A stretch of DNA of 13,300 nt from Streptomyces sp. NRRL WC-3549 (GTDB lineage: Bacteria > Actinomycetota > Actinomycetes > Streptomycetales > Streptomycetaceae). Location: assembly GCF_000721935.1 (NCBI RefSeq), contig NZ_KL585404.1, positions 30,775 through 44,074 of the forward strand. Reading direction: 5' to 3'. The position numbers and the translations under genes were made by a program. Shown here one piece after another: positions 1 to 5,906 of this stretch (the first letter of the stretch is position 1; each line of letters starts with the position of its first letter). The notes beneath the pieces were generated by a model. The model worked only from the letters and a program-made list of their open reading frames with translations. It ran no database searches and was not told where the DNA came from.

Positions 1-1
1 G

Positions 2-1477
2 GCCAGGGCCGCCGCGGCCGTCGCCCCCGTACCGCCCAGGGCCACGACCGCGGCCGAAGCCCGCACCGCCGCCTGGCTGGACGCGCACCAGGGACGGACC
101 GGGGCCGCCGGGCGCTTCTTCCGGGAGCTGCCCAAGGGGGGTGACCTGCACAACCACCTCTCGGGCGCGGTGAGGACCGAGTACCTCATCCAGCTCGCCG
201 CCGACGACGGGCTGTGCATCGACACCACCATGACGGCCGTCGCACCGCCGTGCGGACCGGGTAGACGGCCCGCCGTCGAGGCGCTCACCGACGCCGCGTT
301 CCGGCAGAGCATCGTCCGGGCCTGGTCCATGCAGGACTTCCCACGGGGCGAGTCCGGGCACGACCACTTCTTCGACACGTTCGGCAAGTTCGGGGCGGCG
401 ACGGCGCACCGCGGGAAGATGCTGGCCGATGTGGCGGGCACCGCGGCGGCCCAGAACCAGAGTTATCTGGAGACGATGGTCAGCCCGGCCTCGGCAGGCG
501 CCAAGAAGCTCGCCGACGACGTCGGGTGGAACCCGGACTTCGCCACCATGCACCGCAACCTCCTCGCCGGCGGCCGCCTCGACCAGCTGATCGCGGACGC
601 CAAGCAGGAAGCGGACACCTCCGACGCGGAGTTCCGCGAGACGGCACACTGCGCCACCGCCACGCCCGCCCCGGCCTGCCGGATCACCGTGCGCTGGATC
701 TCCCAGGTCTCACGCAACAGCGCCCCGGAGAGGGTCTTCACCCAGATCGCCCTGGGACTGCGCCTCGCCGAGCGGGACCAGCGGTTCGTCGCGGTGAACC
801 TGGTCCAGCCGGAGGACGGCGCGATCTCGCTGCGTGACTACCGCCTCCAGATGCGGATGCTCGACTACCTCCACCGGACCTACCCCCGCGCCCACATCAC
901 CCTGCACGCGGGCGAGCTCGTACCGGGTCTGGTGAAGCCGGAGGACCTCACCTTCCACATCGACGACGCCGTACGCACCGGGCAGGCCGAGCGCATCGGC
1001 CACGGCGTCGACCTGGTGCACGAGGACGACTGGCGGCAGCTGGCACGCGACATGGCCCGCCGCCAGATCGCGGTGGAGGTCCCGCTCACCAGTAACGCGC
1101 AGATCCTCCAGGTGGAGGGCGCCGAACACCCCTTCCCGGTCTACCGGGCGTACGGGGTGCCCGTGGTGCTGTCGACGGACGACCCGGGGGTGTCGCGAGG
1201 TGACATCGGCCAGGAGTACCAGCGCGCGGCACGCACGTACGAGCTCGGTTACCCCGAGCTGAAGGACCTGGCGCGGGCCTCGTTGGAGTACTCCTTCCTC
1301 CCGGGCCGCAGCCTGTGGCGCGACGACCCCGTACGGAAGGGCTTCCGGCTGGTCGCCGAGTGCCGGGTACCCCAGTCGGACCGCTGCGGCCGTCTGCTGT
1401 CGTCCAGCCCGAAGGCACGGCTGGAGTGGCGCCAGGAGCAGGCTTTCCAGGCGTTCGAAGCCCGGTACGCGGGCTGA
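2..1477 (+). CDS. adenosine deaminase, ADGF/CECR1-like (5'-truncated by window edge)
   Basis: Metal-dependent deaminase predicted to convert adenosine to inosine. The reading frame is open from base 2 (491 visible codons) to TGA at 1475-1477. The GTG at 170 cannot be the start, because the first metal-binding motif lies just before it. Visible motifs, numbered in the visible frame: LPKGGDLHNHLSGA with the HxH pair at 50 and 52; HAGE at 302-305 with the catalytic Glu; RIGHGVDL with His334; TSNAQ; and STDDPG with Asp393/Asp394. Together these are the full amidohydrolase-fold adenosine deaminase signature. The LPKGGDLHNHL form and the long insert with several Cys resemble the secreted growth-factor-type deaminases more than the cytosolic Add enzyme. 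The visible N-terminal stretch is Ala/Pro/Thr-rich, as expected just after a signal peptide, but the signal itself is outside the window. Family confidence is high; export is inferred. Confidence 0.93.
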   Translation, partial: ARAAAAVAPVPPRATTAAEARTAAWLDAHQGRTGAAGRFFRELPKGGDLHNHLSGAVRTEYLIQLAADDGLCIDTTMTAVAPPCGPGRRPAVEALTDAAFRQSIVRAWSMQDFPRGESGHDHFFDTFGKFGAATAHRGKMLADVAGTAAAQNQSYLETMVSPASAGAKKLADDVGWNPDFATMHRNLLAGGRLDQLIADAKQEADTSDAEFRETAHCATATPAPACRITVRWISQVSRNSAPERVFTQIALGLRLAERDQRFVAVNLVQPEDGAISLRDYRLQMRMLDYLHRTYPRAHITLHAGELVPGLVKPEDLTFHIDDAVRTGQAERIGHGVDLVHEDDWRQLARDMARRQIAVEVPLTSNAQILQVEGAEHPFPVYRAYGVPVVLSTDDPGVSRGDIGQEYQRAARTYELGYPELKDLARASLEYSFLPGRSLWRDDPVRKGFRLVAECRVPQSDRCGRLLSSSPKARLEWRQEQAFQAFEARYAG

Positions 1478-1479
1478 GC

Positions 1480-1532
1480 CGGGGCGGGGCGCACGGCTCG
1501 GCCGATGGGCCGGCAGCCCGCGCCCCGCCCCG
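1480..1532. terminator. bidirectional hairpin terminator between convergent genes
   Basis: Perfect 13-bp inverted repeat: CGGGGCGGGGCGC at 1480-1492 pairs with 1520-1532. The 27-nt loop contains a second perfect 5-bp stem (1499-1503 with 1508-1512). It begins 2 nt after the deaminase stop and lies 30 nt beyond the stop of the convergent ATPase-like gene. There is no T-run, which is usual for Streptomyces terminators. Confidence 0.75.
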
Positions 1533-1561
1533 CTCGTCAGACGTGGCCGTCACCCTGTGCG

Positions 1562-2020
1562 TCAGCGTCCGCCGCCCGACTGACCTCCCGGTTTCCAGGC
1601 GCATTCGACCCACAGCGTCTTCCCGTCCTGCCCGGGCAGCTCTCCGCCCGTCGGATAGGCGCCCCAGCTCTCCGCCCAGAGGGTGACGAGATGGAGCCCT
1701 CGCCCCCGTTCGGCCATCGCCGCCGGTGTCTCCACGCCCCAGCTGAACGGCGCCGGGACATGCGGGTCGGTGTCCCGGACGCTGAGCCGGACGCGCTGCC
1801 GCCCGGCACCGCGCAGCCGCAACGAGTACGCGCCCTTCGAATGCAGGTACGCGTTGGTGACCAGCTCACTGGCCAGCAACTCCGCGGCGTCGATGAGTTC
1901 GGCCATCCCGTGCACGCGCAGGACGGACCGCAGGGTGGACCGGGCCACCCCGGGGGCGCGGGGATCTCTCGGAAGTTGGAGGGTGTAGGCCCAGGGCGGC
2001 GCTACGGTGGCAGAAGGCAT
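1562..2020 (-). CDS. ATP-binding protein, HATPase_c anti-sigma-factor-like (RsbW/SpoIIAB type)
   Basis: A 152-aa soluble protein with the GHKL ATPase fold used by anti-sigma kinases. Seen: N-box ELLASELVTNAYLH at 47-60 (E52, N56); a G1-like RDTDP at 82-86, with Asp85 where Gly is common; and a G2 box GRGLHLV at 106-112. There are no membrane segments and no sensor domain. Small stand-alone HATPase proteins like this are very numerous in Streptomyces and are often encoded beside XRE/DUF5753 and DUF397 genes, as here. The start ATG (2018-2020) has GGAG about 6 nt upstream. That GGAG sits in the arm of a small hairpin (2027-2040). It could phosphorylate or sequester an anti-sigma antagonist or sigma factor, but its target cannot be read from the sequence. 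Confidence 0.9.
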   Translation of the reverse strand: MPSATVAPPWAYTLQLPRDPRAPGVARSTLRSVLRVHGMAELIDAAELLASELVTNAYLHSKGAYSLRLRGAGRQRVRLSVRDTDPHVPAPFSWGVETPAAMAERGRGLHLVTLWAESWGAYPTGGELPGQDGKTLWVECAWKPGGQSGGGR

Positions 2021-2026
2021 GGAAGT

Positions 2027-2040
2027 CTCCGTTCACGGAG
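2027..2040 (-). promoter_or_regulatory. hairpin overlapping the Shine-Dalgarno of the ATP-binding protein gene
   Basis: Inverted repeat CTCCGT-TC-ACGGAG. In the minus-strand transcript this gives a 5-bp stem closed by a UGAA tetraloop. The 3' arm (CGGAG) contains the ribosome binding site of the 1562-2020 gene, so folding could hide it. The structure is seen; regulation is inferred. Confidence 0.35.
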
Positions 2041-2138
2041 GAAGGTTGGGGACGCTCTGTGCTGCCCGGTGACCAGGTCGCTCCGTCGAGCGGGGTTCTT
2101 CCGGGCGGGTGGCCTGGACAACACAGTAGGGCGTTACG

Positions 2139-2152
2139 TGTAATGCATTACA
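2139..2152. promoter_or_regulatory. 14-bp perfect palindrome, candidate operator
   Basis: TGTAATGCATTACA is its own reverse complement. It lies in the 192-bp gap between the divergent HATPase gene and the XRE/DUF5753 regulator, and it is AT-rich against a very GC-rich background. Its position suggests a dimeric repressor site shared by both promoters, most simply for the adjacent HTH protein. The symmetry is seen; the binding partner is inferred. Confidence 0.5.
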
Positions 2153-2212
2153 TGAACTGGATGGATTGCATGTCAGATACCCTCGTGTGAGTGACAAGCG
2201 GGGGAGAGGTCG

Positions 2213-3064
2213 ATGCCATCCAGCTCCACACCGACGGCACGCCGGAAGCGGCTCGGCTCCGAACTGCGCAAGCTCCGTGAGCGCGCGGGCATCACCGCGA
2301 CGGAGGCCGCCGCGCTGCTCGGCGGCAACCAGGCGCGCATCAGCAACATCGAGGCCGGCCGTTACGGCGTGAGCGCCGACAGGGTCCGGGCGCTGGCCGA
2401 CAACTACCAGTGTGACGACCGCAGGCTGGTCGATGCGCTGGCCGCCATGACCGGTGAACGCAGGCGCGGCTGGTGGGAGGAGTACCGGGACCTCCTGGCG
2501 CCCCGGCTGCTGGATCTCGCCGAACTGGAGCACCACGGCACAGCGCTGCGCACCTCCCACACGGCGGGGCTCCCCGGTCTGCTGCAGACGACCGACCACG
2601 CCCGGGAGGTCATGCGGCAGGTCGTCCCCGAACTGACACCCCCGGAGGTCGAACACCGGTTGTCGTTCCGCCTGAAGCGGCAGAGCGTCGTCTTCAGACC
2701 GGACCCCGCCCCCTACCGCGCGGTCATCCACGAGGCGGCCCTCCACATGAGGTTCGGCGGGCCCGCCGTCGCCAGGCGACAGCTCGAACACCTGCTTTCC
2801 ATGAGCGAGCGGGACCACGTCACCATCCGGGTCATCCCGTTCGCGGCGGGCGCCTACCCGGGCGCCGGGCAGCCCGCCTACTACGTCCACGGCGCGGTGC
2901 CCCAGCTCGACACCGTGCAGCTCGACCAGGCCCACGGCATCGTCCTGCTGGACGCCGAGCCGCAGCTCTCGAAGTACCGCCTGGTCTTCGACCGGCTCGA
3001 AGCGCTCGCCGACGGGCCGGCCGCATCGCGCACACTGATCCGCGGAATCATCCGGGACCTATGA
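2213..3064 (+). CDS. XRE-family HTH regulator with DUF5753 C-terminal domain
   Basis: A 283-aa protein. Residues about 12-66 form an XRE helix-turn-helix, with ITATEAAALLGGNQARISN as the recognition region and IEAGRYGVS after it. Residues about 85-270 are the DUF5753 domain typical of Streptomyces WhiJ/BldB-neighbourhood regulators; landmarks are GWWEEYRDLL, the PGLLQT motif and IHEAALHMRFGG. The ATG start has GGGAG about 6 nt upstream (2202-2206). It diverges from an HATPase gene and is followed by two DUF397 genes. This is a frequent cassette in Streptomyces, where members control development and antibiotic production. In such pairs the HTH protein is thought to be a DNA-binding repressor modulated by its DUF397 partner. 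Its direct targets are unknown; the palindrome at 2139-2152 is the obvious candidate. Confidence 0.93.
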   Translation: MPSSSTPTARRKRLGSELRKLRERAGITATEAAALLGGNQARISNIEAGRYGVSADRVRALADNYQCDDRRLVDALAAMTGERRRGWWEEYRDLLAPRLLDLAELEHHGTALRTSHTAGLPGLLQTTDHAREVMRQVVPELTPPEVEHRLSFRLKRQSVVFRPDPAPYRAVIHEAALHMRFGGPAVARRQLEHLLSMSERDHVTIRVIPFAAGAYPGAGQPAYYVHGAVPQLDTVQLDQAHGIVLLDAEPQLSKYRLVFDRLEALADGPAASRTLIRGIIRDL

Positions 3065-3075
3065 GGGAGGGCCAG

Positions 3076-3264
3076 ATGGGCACATCGGCATGGCAGAAGT
3101 CTTCGTACTGCGGCGAAGGCGAGTCCTGCGTGCACGTGGCCGGTGACCACGGAACCGTGCTGGTCAGGGAGAGCGCCGACCCGACCGGGGCGACGCTCCG
3201 CACCACGCCCCACGCATGGGCCGCCCTCCTCCTCAGCGTCAAGGCAGGCCGGTCCCGTGACTGA
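3076..3264 (+). CDS. DUF397 domain protein (first copy)
   Basis: A 62-aa protein that is almost entirely one DUF397 domain: SAWQKSSYCGEGESCVHVA near the N-terminus, then VLVRESADP, then a C-terminal helix (AWAALLLSVKAG). The start at 3076 is preferred because AGGGAGG (3064-3070) is spaced 5 nt before it and family members begin a few residues before W-x-KSSYS/C. ATG 3061 is in frame and overlaps the regulator stop as ATGA, but has a poorer ribosome binding site. It is translationally coupled to the regulator and is its likely partner. Confidence 0.85.
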   Translation: MGTSAWQKSSYCGEGESCVHVAGDHGTVLVRESADPTGATLRTTPHAWAALLLSVKAGRSRD

Positions 3265-3532
3265 CCGCCCCACCGCACCGACCTGGACCCGGGCCGCCCC
3301 TGAGGACGCGACCGGCCCCGGCCCCTGGATCGAGATCGCCTTCGGCCCCGGCGAGCTCGTCCACCTCAGGGAGACGGGCGACCCGGACACCGTCGTCACC
3401 ACGACCCGCACCAAGTGGGACGCCTTCGCCCAGGGTGTCCGAGCCGGGGAGTTCGACCACTTCGCCGAGCCCGGCGGCCGACCGCCGCCGGTGCGGGCAT
3501 CCGATGACGACCTCGCTCTCGGAAACGATTGA
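3257..3532 (+). CDS. DUF397 domain protein (second, divergent copy)
   Basis: A 91-aa product starting at GTG 3257, which overlaps the preceding stop (GTGACTGA), so the two DUF397 genes are probably translationally coupled. The core WIEIAFGPGELVHLRETGDP followed by TKWDAFAQGVRAGEFDHF matches the second half of DUF397 (V-x-VRDSKDP, then W-x-AF-x-x-GVRAGEFD). The Cys-rich KSSYC entry of the first copy is replaced by a Pro/Ala/Thr-rich N-terminus, and there is an extra acidic C-terminal tail. Two unlike DUF397 partners for one HTH gene may have different roles. Family assignment is good; function is unknown. Confidence 0.78.
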   Translation: MTDRPTAPTWTRAAPEDATGPGPWIEIAFGPGELVHLRETGDPDTVVTTTRTKWDAFAQGVRAGEFDHFAEPGGRPPPVRASDDDLALGND

Positions 3533-3796
3533 CGCAGCGGCGGCGAACGCCCGGACGCCGGTGCGCTCGCGCGGCGGCCGGGCATCACGCCCCCGCCCCT
3601 CTTCACCGCCCCGGGACCCGGTGCCCCCGGGCCGCCTCGCCGCCTCGCCCGCCTCGCCCGCCTCGCCCGCCTCGCCCGCCTCGCCGCCGCAGCATTCCGG
3701 CGCATCTCCGGCGGACCCGCCTTGTCGACCCTCCTCGCCCGCCTCGCCATGTGACCGACGCGGTCCCGTGCTGGAACCCCTTCAAAGGCGGCCACC
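3533..3796. other. intergenic stretch without a recognisable gene
   Basis: Very GC-rich DNA after the second DUF397 gene. Long open frames exist on both strands only because of base composition. Their products are Pro/Ala/Ser or Gly/Arg low-complexity and match nothing I recognise. The stretch holds the 9-bp tandem repeat and leads into the DUF402 remnant. Confidence 0.5.
3634..3686. repeat. 9-bp tandem repeat, GCCTCGCCC unit, about 6 copies
   Basis: Exact copies of GCCTCGCCC at 3642-3650, 3651-3659, 3660-3668 and 3669-3677. An 8-base copy (3634-3641) precedes them and a variant ending in G (3678-3686) follows. Two further partial copies occur at about 3733-3748. Being 9 bp, the array is open in all frames and creates false ORFs. 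Confidence 0.85.
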
Positions 3797-4170
3797 TTGA
3801 GCTCTTTCGTCCCGATACGGCTGATCGAACGTACGGCTGAGGGACCGCTCCTGGGGCTGGAGTCGCGAACACCGATGTGGCGCACCGACCTGCCAGGCGG
3901 CGTCGTCGACCAGGAACTCGACGTCGCGGTGGCAGCGGACCGCACCCGGCGATGGAAGGACGAGCGATCGTTCGCCGACAAGACGGGTGACCCCGCCCAC
4001 TGGACGCCCGACGAGGCGGCGGCCGTCCGTCCCGGGGCAGAAGAGTCGTGCGCCGGGCAGAAACGGGGACGCCCCCGTTCGACAGCTCCTGGCGCGATGT
4101 CCGGCCGGCCGCCCTCGCACTGGACCCTGCCACCACGGACCAGATCCCCGGGCCGCTCCGCCCTATGACG
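3797..4170 (+). pseudogene. DUF402 (FomD-like nucleotide hydrolase) remnant, internal deletion and frameshift
   Basis: Two family signatures remain in one frame: a short N-proximal piece ending TPMWRTDLPGG, and the C-terminal block VVDQELDVAVAADRTRRWKD through TPDEAAAVR. In intact DUF402 proteins these are separated by roughly 80-100 residues containing the W-x-NWYVNLEEP core; here they are joined directly. After about codon 4031-4045 the family-like sequence continues in the next frame (RVVRRAETGTPPFDSSWRDV), consistent with a 1-base loss. That frame stays open to 4321-4323. The only start in the first frame is TTG 3797, without a clear ribosome binding site. The family is recalled from motif spacing, not from a search. 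Loss of the central active-site region makes a functional product unlikely; a sequencing error could explain the frameshift but not the deletion. Confidence 0.6.
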
Positions 4171-4316
4171 CGAGGCCCGACCTCTCGCGCCGGTCCGCAT
4201 CCTGATGCCACGTCACTGCGGAGCCACCGGCGTACTCCCGGCTCTCGAACAGCGCGTACGAACACTTCGCGCCTCTCGAACGCTGCGACCGCATCCACAA
4301 CCCATGGCCACCGTCG

Positions 4317-4345
4317 TTGCTAGCCGTCACAGAGCGTGATACACA
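4317..4345 (+). promoter_or_regulatory. weak candidate promoter for the T4SS-like operon
   Basis: TTGCTA (4317-4322), a 17-nt spacer and TACACA (4340-4345) loosely resemble a HrdB-type -35/-10 pair, about 190 nt before the first gene of the block. The -10 lacks the conserved final T. Tentative. Confidence 0.22.
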
Positions 4346-4362
4346 GAGTAACCATGCATATG

Positions 4363-4397
4363 CGCGCAGGACCTGAGGCGAACCGCAGGTCAGCGCG
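4363..4397 (+). promoter_or_regulatory. stem-loop in the leader of the T4SS-like operon
   Basis: CGCGC (4363-4367) plus GACCTG (4370-4375) pair with CAGGTC (4386-4391) plus GCGCG (4393-4397). This is an 11-bp stem with a small 2x1 internal loop and a 10-nt apical loop. It lies about 140 nt before the first start codon, in DNA that encodes no protein I recognise. It may be a terminator for the decayed DUF402 gene or a 5' leader element; it has no T-tract. No known riboswitch consensus was recognised. Confidence 0.4.
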
Positions 4398-4538
4398 TCC
4401 CCACCGGTCAAACGTGCGAGATTCGGGTAAAGAGACCCCGGAAGGCGTCGTGCGATACCGGTTTCATCAGCGAAGATAGAGAGCGACCCGTTCCGCACGG
4501 CACGGGCGGCGAACTACCCAACAGGGGCGGTGACTTAC

Positions 4539-4847
4539 ATGATCCTGGCAGCTGAAAAGGGCGACATCACCACCATCATCGGCGGAATCGCCCCGAACTG
4601 GGGGCCGTTCGGGACCCTGGGCAACGAGGCTCGCATCATGATCGAGGTGGTGATGGCGGTGGCCATCCTGCTCTGCCTCGGCATCGCGATCTGGGGTGCG
4701 GCGAAGCAGCGCATCGGTGCGACGGCCCTGCGTGACACGTTCAGCGCGGAACAGGGCAAGGGCCTGATCGTGGCGGGGCTGACCGGCGTCTTCATCATCG
4801 GGTCACTGGGCACGCTGTTCACCATCGTGTACGGGATGGCCGTCTGA
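4539..4847 (+). CDS. small two-TM membrane protein, VirB2/TrbC-like
   Basis: A 102-aa protein with two hydrophobic helices, roughly residues 34-54 (MIEVVMAVAILLCLGIAIWG) and 76-96 (GLIVAGLTGVFIIGSLGTLF), joined by a short charged loop (AAKQRIGATALRDTFSAEQG). Size and two-helix topology match VirB2/TrbC pilin-like or actinobacterial T4SS small membrane subunits, and it heads a block of VirB6-, VirB4- and VirD4-like genes. No cleavable signal peptide is evident; helix 1 begins after a polar N-terminus. ATG 4539 is preferred because GGCGGTG/AGGGG lie 6-11 nt upstream; GTG 4530 is in frame but overlaps that site. It may be an assembled subunit or a scaffold. The assignment rests on topology and context. 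Confidence 0.82.
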   Translation: MILAAEKGDITTIIGGIAPNWGPFGTLGNEARIMIEVVMAVAILLCLGIAIWGAAKQRIGATALRDTFSAEQGKGLIVAGLTGVFIIGSLGTLFTIVYGMAV

Positions 4848-4938
4848 CCGGCCGTCACCCCACCCGTCCGGGGCGCATCCCACGCCCGCCCCCACACCAC
4901 CCGTCCGTTGTGCCCACCGGCAGAGGTTGCGTCTCCTG

Positions 4939-5034
4939 ATGTCGAGTCACCACTCCGCTCCCACGCGGGAACCAGCACGGCTACCGTCGTACGAGGCGGC
5001 ACTGCACACGGCTGAGGGGGCGTACGCGGCATGA
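4939..5034 (+). CDS. possible 31-aa small ORF translationally coupled to the VirB8-like gene
   Basis: ATG 4939 opens a 31-codon frame whose TGA (5032-5034) overlaps the next gene's start as ATGA. The peptide is polar, ending LPSYEAALHTAEGAYAA, with no hydrophobic helix. The nearest Shine-Dalgarno-like AGAGG (4922-4926) is 12 nt away, so initiation would be weak. It sits in the 183-nt gap between the first two genes of the block. It could be a small protein or a coupling leader, or chance. Confidence 0.25.
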   Translation: MSSHHSAPTREPARLPSYEAALHTAEGAYAA

Positions 5035-5906
5035 GCCAGGGCGACGAGCGCGGCTACGGCGGCGAACCGGGTGGCCGCCCGGAGGACGCGTACAGCACCA
5101 TCGGCGGGACGCGCCAGACACGGACGCGCCTACCCGGCGGCGACGACACCGACGGCTACGGACGACGGCCCGTGCGGAACACCCGCTCGCTGGTGCTGGT
5201 GGTGGGCGTCGTCGTCCTGCTCCTGGCTGCCATCGCGTTCGCGAACCGGGGCGACGGCACGGACAACGGATCTGGCGGAGGTGGAGGCGGCAAGGAGTCG
5301 CCGGCCGCCGGAGCGGGGCCCACGGCCGCGACGGGCACGAAGCCGGTAGAGGGCAAGAACGGAACGATCGCGTCGGGCTTCGCACACGACGAGCAGGGGG
5401 CGCAGAGCGCGGCGGCGAATTATGGCGTCGCGCTGGGATCAGCCGATATGTTCGACAAGACCCGACGACGCGAAATCAGCGCCACCGTATACGCACCGGA
5501 CGTTGCCGCCGCGCGACAGGACCAGCTCGACAGTGTGTACTCCGAAAAGGACTTTCTGGCGCGGATCGGCCTGAACCCGGACGGCACCGCTCCAGCCGGC
5601 CTGACCTTTATCTCTCGAGTCAGCCCGTTCGGAGCGAAGGTCGAGAAGTTCGAAGGAGACACGGCGAGCGTGGCCGTATGGTACTCCGTCCTGTTCGGTC
5701 TGGCTGGCGAGGGTTCGCAGAATCCGGTGTCCGAGAGCTGGTACACGACCACTTACGAACTGAGATGGGTCGACGGCGACTGGAAGGTCACCGATTTCAC
5801 GCAGAAGGACGGGCCGACACCGGTAGGGCGCGACCAGGTCGCCTCCCCTGCTGAGGAGATGGCCGGGGCCGTGCAGCAGTTCGGAGGGTTCACCTATGCC
5901 CGCTAA
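5031..5906 (+). CDS. single-pass membrane protein, VirB8/TcpC-like T4SS component
   Basis: A 291-aa protein with bitopic layout: polar Gly-rich cytosolic N-terminus (1-52), one TM (about 53-71, SLVLVVGVVVLLLAAIAFA), a Gly/Ser/Thr/Pro linker (72-115), and an outside domain (116-291). That domain has the pattern of the NTF2-like fold seen in VirB8/TcpC: a helical start (GAQSAAANYGVAL), then beta-rich ASVAVWYSVLFG and YELRWVDGDWKVTDF. VirB8-type proteins nucleate the inner-membrane T4SS complex, and this gene's position before VirB6- and VirB4-like genes fits. The ATG start has GAGGGG about 11 nt upstream. The stop overlaps the next start by 11 nt. From about 5400 onward, codon use is much less GC3-biased than in the downstream genes. 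Homology to VirB8 is inferred from architecture. Confidence 0.8.
   Translation: MSQGDERGYGGEPGGRPEDAYSTIGGTRQTRTRLPGGDDTDGYGRRPVRNTRSLVLVVGVVVLLLAAIAFANRGDGTDNGSGGGGGGKESPAAGAGPTAATGTKPVEGKNGTIASGFAHDEQGAQSAAANYGVALGSADMFDKTRRREISATVYAPDVAAARQDQLDSVYSEKDFLARIGLNPDGTAPAGLTFISRVSPFGAKVEKFEGDTASVAVWYSVLFGLAGEGSQNPVSESWYTTTYELRWVDGDWKVTDFTQKDGPTPVGRDQVASPAEEMAGAVQQFGGFTYAR

Noticed and set aside
3634..3686. CRISPR array
   Set aside because: The units are 9 bp and contiguous, without spacers or cas genes.
3603..4298. 231-aa minus-strand frame with GRGGRGG repeats
   Set aside because: The repeat is the complement of the 9-bp array, and the frame runs antisense to the DUF402 remnant. There is no recognisable domain.
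4354..4479. 41-aa ORF (ATG 4354) in the operon leader
   Set aside because: No ribosome binding site, highly basic composition, and it overlaps the stem-loop at 4363-4397. No family recognised.
4401..4500. c-di-AMP (ydaO) or other riboswitch in the leader
   Set aside because: Segments such as GGGTAAAGAGACCCCGG looked suggestive, but the conserved ydaO core elements could not be matched.
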